From Novosphingobium sp. NDB2Meth1 (GTDB lineage Bacteria; Pseudomonadota; Alphaproteobacteria; Sphingomonadales; Sphingomonadaceae): a stretch of 64,000 nt of DNA. The notes beneath the pieces are model-generated. The model had not been told where the DNA came from. It was given only the letters and a program-made list of their open reading frames with translations, and did no database searches. The first letter of the stretch is position 1; every line of letters starts with the position of its first letter. The position numbers and the translations under genes are program-made. Positions 15,302-22,734 of the stretch are shown here, piece after piece. The stretch is from positions 124,001-188,000 of the forward strand of contig NZ_FPEH01000011.1 of the NCBI RefSeq assembly GCF_900117425.1, written 5' to 3'.

Positions 15302-16111
15302 TCAGCGAACGCTGGCGCGCGCGTGGTCGGTGATGGTCACCCCGGGGATCGCGACCTGGCCCTTGGTGGCCTTCACGAACCGCTGGATCGCCTTGTCGAT
15401 TGCCTCGCGCACTGCAGCGTCGTCCTTCACCTTCCTGAAAGCCTTGGCGTAGTCGGTGACCTGCGAGCGCCATTCGATCCCGGACGAGATCGTTGCGCCG
15501 TCGGTACGGACCGGACCGGCCAGCGGTGCAGGCGCGGCGAGCGGGGGCGGCGGCGGCGCCTCGGGGAGAACGTCGGCGCTGATGCCGTTCTCGCGCAGCA
15601 GTTCGGCAGCCTTCCGGCGTTCCTCTTCCTGCCGCTGCAGTTCTGCCTGCCGCTCCCGCTCCGCCTGCCGCTGCTTTTCGCGCTCGGCCTCAAGGAAGCT
15701 GTCCATGTGAGCCTGCACCCGGTCGCGCGCCGCCTTGATCCGGCCAAGCAGGGCGTTCTTCTCGGCATCGACCAAGCGGCCGCCCTGCAAGTACGGGGCC
15801 TTCACAACGGTGTGGGTCGCCTCGACGTGCTGTTCCATCGCGCGCAGCTTCTTCGCCAGCTTGCCGCAGCGCTCGTAGGTGTCCTGATCGACGCACTTCG
15901 CGCGGTCAGCTTCGCCGGTCTGATAGGCCTCGCTGTTCCGGTCACCGGCGCCGCAGCGATTGTCGACCAGCACCAGAAAATCGGGATGCTCCGCGGTCAG
16001 TTGCTCACGGAATTCGAGCGGGATCAGTTCTTCGAGCGGCGGCTTGTTGTGATCGCGCGGCGCCGGGGCGGGAGCCTCGTCATCGAGCTTGCGTGCGGTA
16101 GTGATGCCCAT
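15302..16111 (-). CDS. Coiled-coil phage protein (269 aa)
   Basis: ATG at 16111 with GAGGAGCC upstream. A long charged coiled coil covers about residues 95-175 (EREKQRQAERERQAELQRQE), flanked by HNKPPLEELIPLEFREQL at the N-terminus and a Pro/Ala linker, then WRSQVTDYAKAFRKVKDDAA near the C-terminus. Proteins of this layout lie upstream of Bet/Erf genes in many alphaproteobacterial phages and may help recombination. No enzyme motif. Confidence 0.75.
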   Translation of the reverse strand: MGITTARKLDDEAPAPAPRDHNKPPLEELIPLEFREQLTAEHPDFLVLVDNRCGAGDRNSEAYQTGEADRAKCVDQDTYERCGKLAKKLRAMEQHVEATHTVVKAPYLQGGRLVDAEKNALLGRIKAARDRVQAHMDSFLEAEREKQRQAERERQAELQRQEEERRKAAELLRENGISADVLPEAPPPPPLAAPAPLAGPVRTDGATISSGIEWRSQVTDYAKAFRKVKDDAAVREAIDKAIQRFVKATKGQVAIPGVTITDHARASVR

Positions 16112-16128
16112 GGCAAATGGCTCCTCGG

Positions 16129-16527
16129 CTAGAAAAGTTGGGGGTCGTTGGTGGAGAGCGGGTCGATCCGCTTGCGGGGGTCGGCGTAGGCGCTGCGCGG
16201 CGCGTTCTGCGCAGCCCACTGTTGTCGGGCGCGATAGGTCTGGTACTCATCCTCTGTGATCGGATCGCCGGCGCAGGTCGGCCAGACGCGATCAAGATCA
16301 ATCGGCTCGCCGTTGAACAGCGCCTGCCAGCGCCAGGAACGGTCGAGCTCCTCACCCGTCACCGGATCCAACGGCGCGCCGTACCAGATGCGCACGCCGC
16401 CAAAGACCGAACCGGACCGGAGACGAAAGCGGTAGTAGCCCTCTGCAGGCCGGGTGACGTCGACAGCGCCTGCGACAGCGACGGGACGCACGGCCTGATC
16501 CGCATAAGGAGTGGCCTCATTCCGCAT
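16129..16527 (-). CDS. Hypothetical phage protein (132 aa)
   Basis: From MRNEATPYADQAVRPVAVAG at 16527. GYYRFRLRSGSVFGGVRIWY, WRWQALFNGEPIDLDRVWP and DPITEDEYQTYRARQQWA form a compact domain seen in phage early operons. Unknown role. It overlaps the upstream 81-aa gene by 11 bases. Confidence 0.7.
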   Translation of the reverse strand: MRNEATPYADQAVRPVAVAGAVDVTRPAEGYYRFRLRSGSVFGGVRIWYGAPLDPVTGEELDRSWRWQALFNGEPIDLDRVWPTCAGDPITEDEYQTYRARQQWAAQNAPRSAYADPRKRIDPLSTNDPQLF

Positions 16528-16762
16528 CGGACGAGACCCCGTTATCGAAACCGGCCTCGACGGCTTCGATGTGGGACGGGCGCGCACCGGGGGACATCGG
16601 CGAGGCTGCGCGGGGGAGCGAGAACAGGCGCTTCCACCATGGCTGGCGGGCGGCGCGGAGCTGTGCCCATTCCTCCATGCTGGGGACTCCGCGAACCGGC
16701 GGGAACGCGGTCCCGGCGCGGCTCTGGTGAATGAGGATGTAGGACGCGCGGGTGCTGCTCAT
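16517..16762 (-). CDS. Small hypothetical protein (81 aa)
   Basis: ATG at 16762, ATGA overlap with the membrane gene upstream. YILIHQSRAGTAFPPVRGVP and PWWKRLFSLPRAASP suggest an amphipathic protein with no clear domain. Family not recognised. Confidence 0.5.
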   Translation of the reverse strand: MSSTRASYILIHQSRAGTAFPPVRGVPSMEEWAQLRAARQPWWKRLFSLPRAASPMSPGARPSHIEAVEAGFDNGVSSDAE

Positions 16763-16935
16763 GACATCACCCACCCGATGACGGCCAGCACACCGGTGAT
16801 GACTGCAAGACCGCCGATGGTCGCACCGATGCCGATCGCGAGGCCCATCATCGGACCCATGCGGCTCGGCTCCAGGCCGGCGGCGACGCGCGCTTCCTGT
16901 TCCTGGCGGTGCAGGCGCTTGTAGGTGTCGATCAC
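16759..16935 (-). CDS. Small single-pass membrane protein (58 aa)
   Basis: GTG start at 16935 overlaps the upstream stop (GTGA). The N-terminal 25 residues are charged (VIDTYKRLHRQEQEARVAAG). A long hydrophobic Gly/Ile/Val stretch follows (GLAIGIGATIGGLAVITGVL), ending GWVMS. Likely a membrane protein with a cytoplasmic head. Function unknown. Confidence 0.6.
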   Translation of the reverse strand: MIDTYKRLHRQEQEARVAAGLEPSRMGPMMGLAIGIGATIGGLAVITGVLAVIGWVMS

Positions 16936-17372
16936 GATGCAATCCCCTCGATAGCGCCGCTGCGCTGACCAACGACGTCAGCGCCGGGCTCCCAGCGCCA
17001 CGGCTCGACCGGATCGAAGCCGCGCACTTTCATGGTCATTTGGCGGTCGGCAAAGAGGTCGCGGAACTGCTTGGCGACGAGCGTTTCGGGGCACTTGCGC
17101 CAGATCGGCTTGCTCTGCCGCACGACGGCGGTGACCAGCAGCTGGTCGCCGGTGATGGCGTCCGTCTGCAGAAGCGCGATGCCATCCTTGTGGGCGCAGC
17201 CGCGCGCGGCGTTGGCGAGCGCCTGATCGATGCTGCTCGCATCGCCGCAATCGAGCGGGTGCGCTTCGCTGCCAGCGCCGGGCTTCCACGCCTTGAAGCG
17301 CAGGCGGCGGAATTCATGGGGGCGCGCGGTTTCGACGGCGCGGGCGAGCTGTCCGGTGCGGGAGGCCATCAC
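16932..17372 (-). CDS. Hypothetical phage protein (146 aa)
   Basis: MMASRTGQLARAVETARPHE starts at 17372 (or the second Met). A single Cys segment RGCAHKDGIALLQTDAITGD and RKCPETLVAKQFRDLFADRQ are visible. No named family. Start and stop overlap neighbours by 4 bases. Confidence 0.6.
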   Translation of the reverse strand: MMASRTGQLARAVETARPHEFRRLRFKAWKPGAGSEAHPLDCGDASSIDQALANAARGCAHKDGIALLQTDAITGDQLLVTAVVRQSKPIWRKCPETLVAKQFRDLFADRQMTMKVRGFDPVEPWRWEPGADVVGQRSGAIEGIAS

Positions 17373-17572
17373 TGGACACTCCGGAGAGCGGCGAGCGCGG
17401 TCTGGACTTCGCGATCGTTGTCCAAGGCGCCGTTGCGAAGCATTGCCTCATAGGCCGGAATGTGCGCAGCCCAATCGGTAAGTGTTGCAAACGACGTCGG
17501 GCGCTTCATTTCCAAACGGATGTACTGATCCGCCGCGATGTCGCGGGCCTGCTGGAGAAGGTCAGCCATCAC
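17369..17572 (-). CDS. Small hypothetical protein (67 aa)
   Basis: MADLLQQARDIAADQYIRLE with a helical C-terminus DNDREVQTALAALRSVQ. Coupled by 4-base overlaps to both neighbours. No family recognised. Confidence 0.55.
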   Translation of the reverse strand: MMADLLQQARDIAADQYIRLEMKRPTSFATLTDWAAHIPAYEAMLRNGALDNDREVQTALAALRSVQ

Positions 17573-17946
17573 GCCGCCTCCCGCACATCAGCCAGCGCGC
17601 GCTCGAACTCGGCGCGGGCTTCCGCCATGAACGCAGCGCCTTCCGTATCCCAGCGGCGGGCGATCAGCGTCGAGGCACAGCGGCGCCAGATCAGCGCGCC
17701 AGCCTCGAGCCGGTCACGCTCGATCAGGTAGAGGTTGAACGCGTCCTGCAGCGCCAAATCGCGGTTGCCGGGCGACATGGCGGCGAGCTCGACCGCGCGC
17801 TCGGTGTTCAGGCGGAACGGGCCAACGTGGTTGGCGGGCGATTGCGGCCATGCAGCGTTGCGGCGGACAGTGTGCGCGAGGCCGAGCGCGGCAACGGGAT
17901 CGCGGCGCGGGCCGGTGTAGACTTCGGTGCCGGGGTAGCTGTGCAT
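17569..17946 (-). CDS. First gene of the leftward early operon, hypothetical (125 aa)
   Basis: From MHSYPGTEVYTGPRRDPVAA at 17946; an open frame upstream is Pro/Arg-rich and non-coding. The C-terminal half is helical (FNLYLIERDRLEAGALIWRR, FMAEARAEFERALADVREAA). It is the promoter-proximal gene, about 65 bases from the first operator. An early regulatory or host-takeover role would suit its position, but nothing in the sequence proves it. Confidence 0.6.
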   Translation of the reverse strand: MHSYPGTEVYTGPRRDPVAALGLAHTVRRNAAWPQSPANHVGPFRLNTERAVELAAMSPGNRDLALQDAFNLYLIERDRLEAGALIWRRCASTLIARRWDTEGAAFMAEARAEFERALADVREAA

Positions 17947-18010
17947 CGGGCGTCTCCAACTTGGGCCGGGTCTGCGCTTGCGGCTCACCGGCTGTTGGAG
18001 AATGTATGGG

Positions 18011-18052
18011 GGATATTTCCCACATGGTCAAGCACAAATGTGGGAAATTTCA
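18011..18052. promoter_or_regulatory. Left operator cluster (two repressor sites) and early leftward promoter region
   Basis: Two copies of one motif face each other: GGATATTTCCCACAT at 18011-18025 and AAATGTGGGAAATTTCA at 18036-18052 (reverse orientation). The same core recurs three times at 19105-19188 beside the repressor gene. The sites lie between the start of the leftward operon (17946) and the rightward exported-protein gene, so they probably control both. The promoter boxes themselves are not clear enough to place. Confidence 0.7.
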
Positions 18053-18091
18053 CACTACCTCGCGCAAATCACGATGCGGCAAAGTAAGGAG

Positions 18092-18511
18092 ATGAAATGC
18101 CTGCTGATCATGATTCTGGCCGCGCCCGGCGTGGCGCTCGCGGCGCCCGGCATTCCGCTTCAGACGATGAGCCCGGCCAAGGCGGACAAGGTCTACACCA
18201 ATGGCGTCTTTTGGGTTGAGGTCGTACGCTACAACGCCCAGCACGCCGTGCGCTGCGGTATGCGTTCAAGTGCTTGGGCGAATATCGCGATCAATCAGGC
18301 GCGCACGCAGCTGACGCAGAACGGGTACTGGATGAAAGCCTATGGGCAGGTGCCGGCTGGCCGAAAGAGCGCAGCACAAGTCTACTCGCGGAAACTTGCC
18401 GCGCAGTCCTACGCGATGTCTTGCCGCGAGCTGGCGACGATGCCGTTGATCCAACTTTACGACGGCGCACAGGCGGGCGGGTTTATCCCGATGCCCGACC
18501 TCATGCGCTAG
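18092..18511 (+). CDS. Exported small protein beside the repressor (139 aa)
   Basis: MKCLLIMILAAPGVALAAPG is a signal peptide with cleavage likely after ALA. The frame also offers ATG at 18074 (MRQSKEMKC), which would give a better n-region; AAGGAG touches the 18092 start, so the start is uncertain. The mature part has RYNAQHAVRCGMRSSAWANI and a second Cys (MSCRELATMP), perhaps one disulfide. It converges on the repressor gene with a 4-base overlap and starts downstream of two operators. Superinfection exclusion is a guess from position. Confidence 0.65.
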   Translation: MKCLLIMILAAPGVALAAPGIPLQTMSPAKADKVYTNGVFWVEVVRYNAQHAVRCGMRSSAWANIAINQARTQLTQNGYWMKAYGQVPAGRKSAAQVYSRKLAAQSYAMSCRELATMPLIQLYDGAQAGGFIPMPDLMR

Positions 18512-19101
18512 TCGCGAGGCTTGACGTAGAGAACCGGAGAGGCCCAGACGACCTCGACGTTTTCCATGTCGGCAGCGTTCAAGGACCGGAGCGTGTACTT
18601 TCCCGGCTCGGATCCCGGCGCGAGCTGCTTGAGGTACGTTCCATTGTCGGCGAGATGGACTGCGCAATACCGGCCAATGTATTGAGGCAGGACGCCGTCA
18701 TGATCGCGGCGAATGAACACAATGTCGCCCGCTTCATACTTGGGCAGCATGGATTCGCCGCGAACGACTAACGCTACGAGCGGACCAGGTGCAAGCGGTG
18801 GCCGCGGCACCATTTCAAACTCTTCGTCATCCCTGAAATATGCCACCGATCCCCCGGCGCCAATATGCCCGACCAGCGGAACACCGTCTGTTCCTGATAT
18901 CTGCTCAAAGGGAACCTGAAGAGCCTCGGCAATCCGGTGCAATGTACCGATTCCCGGGTTCTCGGTGCGGTCAAGCACGTCGCGCACGGCCGTCTGACTG
19001 AGACCAGCTGCTGATGACAGCGATCGCCGACTAAAACCCTTCCGCTCCATCTCGGCTTCGATGTGCTGCCGGATTGCTTGAATGTTCACCCCTTTGGACA
19101 T
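18508..19101 (-). CDS. CI/LexA-type phage repressor (HTH + S24 peptidase)
   Basis: 197 aa, from MSKGVNIQAIRQHI at 19101. The HTH lies at residues 20-45 (FSRRSLSSAAGLSQTAVRDV). The S24/LexA domain follows with VVRGESMLPKYEAGDIVFI (catalytic Ser in GESM), and the Lys in NGTYLKQLAPG. RecA-stimulated self-cleavage and so SOS induction are expected. The gene is flanked by operator clusters on both sides, and the start lies beside operator 3, so autoregulation is likely. Confidence 0.92.
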   Translation of the reverse strand: MSKGVNIQAIRQHIEAEMERKGFSRRSLSSAAGLSQTAVRDVLDRTENPGIGTLHRIAEALQVPFEQISGTDGVPLVGHIGAGGSVAYFRDDEEFEMVPRPPLAPGPLVALVVRGESMLPKYEAGDIVFIRRDHDGVLPQYIGRYCAVHLADNGTYLKQLAPGSEPGKYTLRSLNAADMENVEVVWASPVLYVKPRD

Positions 19102-19104
19102 GGG

Positions 19105-19188
19105 TGAAATATCCCACATTTCCGAAGGATAGGGGTACACTCGAAATTTCCCACTCGGTGGTCGTTGACTGGGGGATATTTCCCACAT
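19105..19188. promoter_or_regulatory. Right operator cluster (three repressor sites) and divergent promoters
   Basis: Three sites occur between the repressor and the cro-like gene: TGAAATATCCCACATTT (19105-19121), TCGAAATTTCCCACTC (19141-19156) and GGATATTTCCCACAT (19174-19188). All are in the same orientation, with about 34-36 bases between cores. The layout resembles a lambda OR region with one site overlapping the repressor start. The shared core is WTTTCCCACAT with one variant (TATCCCACAT). Confidence 0.75.
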
Positions 19189-19201
19189 ACAAACAGCACC
19201 C

Positions 19202-19405
19202 ATGCCTGACCTCATTCAACAGATCGAGGAGTTCATGGACGCGCACCAACTGTCGGAATGGCAGTTTGGTGAGCAAGCCGTGAACGACCGCCATTTCGTC
19301 CGCCAGCTTCGCGCCGGCCGCGATCTCCGCATGAGCACTGTCGAGAGAGTTCGGCGGTTCATGACGGAGTTCAATTCCCCCACCTCGCCCCAAGAGGCGG
19401 CGTGA
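19202..19405 (+). CDS. Cro-like HTH protein (67 aa)
   Basis: MPDLIQQIEEFMDAHQLSEW begins a helical protein with LSEWQFGEQAVNDRHFVRQL as a candidate helix-turn-helix and RAGRDLRMSTVERVRRFM after it. It starts 14 bases beyond the last operator and is divergent from the repressor. Size, location and HTH fit a Cro-type antirepressor switch protein. Confidence 0.75.
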   Translation: MPDLIQQIEEFMDAHQLSEWQFGEQAVNDRHFVRQLRAGRDLRMSTVERVRRFMTEFNSPTSPQEAA

Positions 19406-19665
19406 TCGTGGCGCCGATGGTCACCTCGTCCTGTGATGGAGCCAGCGTTGTGGTTCTCGCCGTTTCGTGCGCAATCGCTTTGCTTCAGATGTCGGTCGCA
19501 ATCGGCACTCTGATGATATGGCGCTCCATCGACCACGCATGCTTCGTCGACGAGATGCGCAAGGCCCGCCGGGAGAAGCGCCGGATTATCGGCTGGAATA
19601 ACAACGGCCAGCCCGTCCTTGATGAGCCGGATACCGCTGCCGTCTGGTCCGAAAGCCGGAGGTAG
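19402..19665 (+). CDS. Possible small membrane protein, antisense-overlapped (87 aa)
   Basis: GTG at 19402 overlaps the cro-like stop (GTGA). One hydrophobic stretch (VVVLAVSCAIALLQMSVAIG) precedes a basic tail KARREKRRIIGWNNNG. The last 181 bases lie antisense to the better supported gene at 19485-20033, so only one of the two may be real in the overlap. Kept at low confidence because of the coupling and membrane segment. Confidence 0.35.
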   Translation: MIVAPMVTSSCDGASVVVLAVSCAIALLQMSVAIGTLMIWRSIDHACFVDEMRKARREKRRIIGWNNNGQPVLDEPDTAAVWSESRR

Positions 19666-20033
19666 ACATGGAAGGTGTCCTTGTCTCCGCTGCGAACAGT
19701 CCGGTTCACTGGAAAGCTGCCACGGATAGCTTCGCTTTCGATGTTCCAACCGTCTTGCATAGCAATCATCCAATTGCCGCTCGCCCATCGTGTTTCGGGG
19801 CGTCGTTCCATCTCGATCTCGTTGATCGTCCAAGACCCCGCCGTCTTGTTGTCGATCTCGAAGGTCAGCAGTCGCCAGTTCGGCCTGCCCGAGTTTCCAG
19901 TCATGACATTGATTACGGGAATGTCGGCAATTCGGCTGCGACGCTCTGCTTTCAGGGCGAGCGGAATAGAAATTGCAGCCGACATTCCGGCAATCAGAAC
20001 TGCCGACGCCGCGATGAAGTCGGAGGTCTGCAC
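19485..20033 (-). CDS. Membrane-anchored hypothetical protein on the opposite strand (182 aa)
   Basis: GTG at 20033 with AGGAGA at the proper distance. FIAASAVLIAGMSAAISIPL is an N-terminal membrane helix; the rest is soluble, with RIADIPVINVMTGNSGRPNW, WRLLTFEIDNKTAGSWTINE and WPLLFQPIIRRFSRRAL. The composition is clearly coding. It runs against the early-right operon, so it is probably a moron expressed from its own promoter in the lysogen. Family not recognised. Confidence 0.6.
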   Translation of the reverse strand: MQTSDFIAASAVLIAGMSAAISIPLALKAERRSRIADIPVINVMTGNSGRPNWRLLTFEIDNKTAGSWTINEIEMERRPETRWASGNWMIAMQDGWNIESEAIRGSFPVNRTVRSGDKDTFHVYLRLSDQTAAVSGSSRTGWPLLFQPIIRRFSRRALRISSTKHAWSMERHIIRVPIATDI

Positions 20034-20115
20034 ATAGTTCTCCTGTGTCGGGTCGCTCCCACAGGATGGCCGAAGGCGGCGCGGAGTCAATCTGCGCCGC
20101 CGGAGGGGTCCACGC

Positions 20116-20319
20116 ATGATTGATGACGTCAGTCTCGCCGGTTCCTGGGCCGATGCGCTGACCTATCCCCACAGCATCACTGTGTCCGAATTCCGCGCCG
20201 ACCACACCCTGGAACAGAGCGCGGCACCTTGCCGGGACAGCACGCCCCCCCGCCAGTCCCGTTGGCGTGCTGTGCTGTCCCGGTTTCTTTCCCTTTTCCA
20301 TGGTGAAACAGATGCCTGA
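20116..20319 (+). CDS. Doubtful small ORF upstream of the HTH gene (67 aa)
   Basis: MIDDVSLAGSWADALTYPHS runs into the next gene with an 8-base overlap (ATGCCTGA). Its second half spans a GC-rich inverted repeat at 20232-20290 that may be a transcription signal, and its C-terminus RWRAVLSRFLSLFHGE is encoded by that repeat. It may be a real leader or chance. Confidence 0.35.
   Translation: MIDDVSLAGSWADALTYPHSITVSEFRADHTLEQSAAPCRDSTPPRQSRWRAVLSRFLSLFHGETDA
20232..20290 (+). terminator. Inverted repeat followed by a T-rich run
   Basis: CGGGACAGCACGCC pairs with GGCGTGCTGT...CCCG downstream, with a 5-base bulge (GCTGT repeated), and is followed by TTTCTTTCCCTTTTCC. It could be an intrinsic terminator or attenuator at the head of the early-right operon, where phages often place antitermination control. 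Confidence 0.45.
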
Positions 20320-20758
20320 CCGGCCTACGCAAGTATCGCTGCCATTTCGGAGCCTTCCCACCACGGATGGTGTGAGGACCGCGCTCTCGAACGTGATCCG
20401 CGATATCCAGCGCGATCACGACCTGACCGACATCGAGCTCGCCGGCGCGATCGGCGTCCATCCCAACACGATCCAGCGCGCCCGCAACAAGCAGGGCACG
20501 CTCGACAACGAGGCGATGGCACGGCTGGGGGCGGTGTTCGGCCCGGAGGCCATGCGGCCCTACACCGTCATGTGGGAGCGCGGCGCCGACGACGCGCCCG
20601 AACTGCTGCCGCTGCTTGCTGATGCGATGGCTGCCGTCTCGCGAGCCAAGGGGCCCAAGGGCAAGCTCGATGCACTGCCGGTGGTCAAGGAATTGATCGC
20701 CGCCGCCGATGCCTTCGTCACCGGTACCGAGCAGATGCGGCTGCGAGCGGTGTCGTGA
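20312..20758 (+). CDS. HTH phage regulator (148 aa)
   Basis: ATG at 20312 (MPDRPTQVSLPFRSLP). The HTH is TDIELAGAIGVHPNTIQRAR (residues about 45-64), followed by GTLDNEAMARLGAVFG. The C-terminal helix bundle AVSRAKGPKGKLDALPVVKE is typical of small CII-like or Cro/CI-type phage regulators. It is the first firm gene of the early-right operon after the switch. Confidence 0.75.
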   Translation: MPDRPTQVSLPFRSLPTTDGVRTALSNVIRDIQRDHDLTDIELAGAIGVHPNTIQRARNKQGTLDNEAMARLGAVFGPEAMRPYTVMWERGADDAPELLPLLADAMAAVSRAKGPKGKLDALPVVKELIAAADAFVTGTEQMRLRAVS

Positions 20759-21099
20759 GCAGCGCGCCCGCCTTCTGCCCGTGCTGCGGGTACAATTTCC
20801 GCGAGGATGAGATCGTCGAGCGCGACGGCTTCAGGATCGATCCGCGCGCGGCCACGGTCACTTACAACGGCTGGCCGCTGCGCATGGCTGCCACTCCGGC
20901 GCGCATCATGCATTCGCTGGCCGTGTCGAACCGAGCGGTGCGCGGCGACGCCCTGCTTGCTCGCGTGAGCGCAAGCGAGGACCTGAACACCTTAGCTGTG
21001 CAGATCCACCGCGCACGCGAGGCCTGCGCCGAAATCAACGTACCCTGCCCGATCGTCACCCAGCGCGGCGTCGGCTACGTCTGGCAGGTGGCGGCATGA
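20755..21099 (+). CDS. Winged-helix DNA-binding protein with N-terminal zinc motif (114 aa)
   Basis: GTG at 20755 overlaps the upstream stop. CPCCGYN at residues 8-14 suggests a zinc site. The rest resembles an OmpR/PhoB winged helix: LAVQIHRAREACAEINVPCP then IVTQRGVGYVWQV, the wing motif (RGxGY). There is no receiver domain. A transcription factor of phage or operon genes is likely. Confidence 0.75.
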   Translation: MSSAPAFCPCCGYNFREDEIVERDGFRIDPRAATVTYNGWPLRMAATPARIMHSLAVSNRAVRGDALLARVSASEDLNTLAVQIHRAREACAEINVPCPIVTQRGVGYVWQVAA

Positions 21100-21749
21100 T
21101 GCCCCGCCCCGCCTATGCAGCGGCCGACAACGCCGCGATCCGTCACGCCGACTTCCGCGACTACACCAAGGCGGTGCTTGCATCGGCGAAGCTGCGCGAC
21201 AGCATCCTGGTCGCGCGCGGGCTGCCGCCGATCGGGATGCCGCACATCAACGACAATGCCCGGCGCGGCGCGCTGGAGCCCTCCTCGCACGGCCGTAACT
21301 GCACCGGGTGCGGCAGCGGGCTTAACGGGCGCAAGAACAAGTCGGGACTGTGCCTGACCTGCTTCAACGCGGCGCGCCGGGCTGAAATGAAGAAATGCGC
21401 GGTCTGCAGCACGCCGCTTACATCCAAGAACACCACCGGTCGCTGCCGGGCCCACCGGGTAGGCCCGCGCACCGCGACGCCCACCGATGCCGTGCGGCTG
21501 ATGCTGGCAAAGATCGGGCCCATGCTCCGAATAGAGGCCGCCGACGTGCTTGGCGGATCGCGCGAAGCGAACGCTGTCGAGGCGCGCTGTGTCATCGCCG
21601 TGGCGCTGCGCAATCGCGGGCATAGCCTGAACCAGATCGGCGTCAGGCTCGGCCGCGACCACAGTTCGATCAAGTGCCTGATCGCCAATCTGCCGCTCTA
21701 CATCGAGCGCAATCCGGATGTGGCCAAGGCGCTGGAGGTGCTGGCATGA
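21096..21749 (+). CDS. DnaA domain IV-like protein with zinc ribbons (217 aa)
   Basis: Two Cys sets (CTGCGSG...CLTC and CAVCSTP...CRAH, residues 68-120) precede a C-terminal domain VALRNRGHSLNQIGVRLGRDHSSI, close to the DnaA DNA-binding signature (Sxx-IGxxFGxRDHSTV). It probably binds DnaA-box-like or origin sites. It is coupled to the winged-helix gene and upstream of dnaB by several genes, so an origin-recognition role is an attractive inference. Confidence 0.75.
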   Translation: MMPRPAYAAADNAAIRHADFRDYTKAVLASAKLRDSILVARGLPPIGMPHINDNARRGALEPSSHGRNCTGCGSGLNGRKNKSGLCLTCFNAARRAEMKKCAVCSTPLTSKNTTGRCRAHRVGPRTATPTDAVRLMLAKIGPMLRIEAADVLGGSREANAVEARCVIAVALRNRGHSLNQIGVRLGRDHSSIKCLIANLPLYIERNPDVAKALEVLA

Positions 21750-22033
21750 CGGGCCATCACCCCAATCACTGGGACGGCGCCGGCGGTCCGGTGACAGGCG
21801 ATGTCGCCCACCGCACCGCCATGCAGCAAGGCAGTAATGCCCTGCGCGACCGCATCCTCGCCATGCTGGCGCAGCGCGACGGCAAGTTCACGGCGCAGAC
21901 GAAGCGCCATGCCGCCGCCCGCAAGGCCATCGCGAGGGGCGTGGACCGCGAACAGGTCATGTCGCTCTTCGATCTGTCCGCCACCGCCTACGACGATCTC
22001 GCGGGTCAGGTCCGGGAGGGGCTGGTCGAATGA
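21746..22033 (+). CDS. Hypothetical protein (95 aa)
   Basis: ATG at 21746 overlaps the previous stop (ATGA). Helical, with RHAAARKAIARGVDREQVMS and LFDLSATAYDDLAGQVREGL, which could form an HTH. Family not recognised. Confidence 0.6.
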   Translation: MTGHHPNHWDGAGGPVTGDVAHRTAMQQGSNALRDRILAMLAQRDGKFTAQTKRHAAARKAIARGVDREQVMSLFDLSATAYDDLAGQVREGLVE

Positions 22034-22734
22034 AGGAGCAGAACCGCTCTTCCGCCGTCATGCAGCAGCGCAACGAGCCCGCTGACAGCCTGGACGATTT
22101 TCGGACGCCGCCGTTCGCGACGCGCGCACTGTGCCAGTTCCTGACCAAGGGGCCGCCGTGCGAGACCCTGAGCGACTGCAGTGTGCGCGAACCGTCCGCG
22201 AATGTTGGACACATGGCGAAGCCGCTGCTCGAGTACTTCGGCGCGGTCTACGCTTCCGACATTCACGACTACGGCGTTGGCTACCCGGTCCGAGACTACC
22301 TTTTCGGTCCCGCCGCGCACCTGTCGAAGACGCACTGGACTGTCGCGAATCCACCCTTCCGGCTGGCAGAGCAGTTCATCGAGCGCGCCTGCGAGTTGAG
22401 CACGCGCGGCGTCGCGATGCTGGTCAGGACATCGTTTCTCGAAAGCGAAGGGCGGTACGAGCGGCTGTTCTCCAAGAACCCGCCAGCCTACGTCCTGCAG
22501 TTCACCGAGCGCGTCGTCATGCTGAAAAGCCGACTGGTCCGCGCTGGCGATCCCGACCCCGGCAATATCGATCCCAAGACCGGGAAGCCCCGCACGGCGT
22601 CGACTGCGACCAGCTACGCTTGGTTGGTCTGGTTCACCGGCCCGAGCGCGCAGACCGTCACCCATTTCCGCTGGATCAAACCCTGTCGCCGGGAGCTCGA
22701 GCGTTCCGGCGACTACCCGGAGGCATCGACATGA
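22030..22734 (+). CDS. Phage DNA adenine methylase-like protein (234 aa)
   Basis: WTVANPPFRLAEQFIERA holds the NPPF catalytic motif near residue 110. EPSANVGHMAKPLLEYFG plays the SAM-binding role (EPxAxxGHM), and YASDIHDYG follows with the acidic residue after strand 2. This is a gamma-type N6-adenine methyltransferase core without a visible target-recognition domain. It may protect phage DNA. Coupled by 4-base overlaps on both sides. Confidence 0.85.
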   Translation: MKEQNRSSAVMQQRNEPADSLDDFRTPPFATRALCQFLTKGPPCETLSDCSVREPSANVGHMAKPLLEYFGAVYASDIHDYGVGYPVRDYLFGPAAHLSKTHWTVANPPFRLAEQFIERACELSTRGVAMLVRTSFLESEGRYERLFSKNPPAYVLQFTERVVMLKSRLVRAGDPDPGNIDPKTGKPRTASTATSYAWLVWFTGPSAQTVTHFRWIKPCRRELERSGDYPEAST

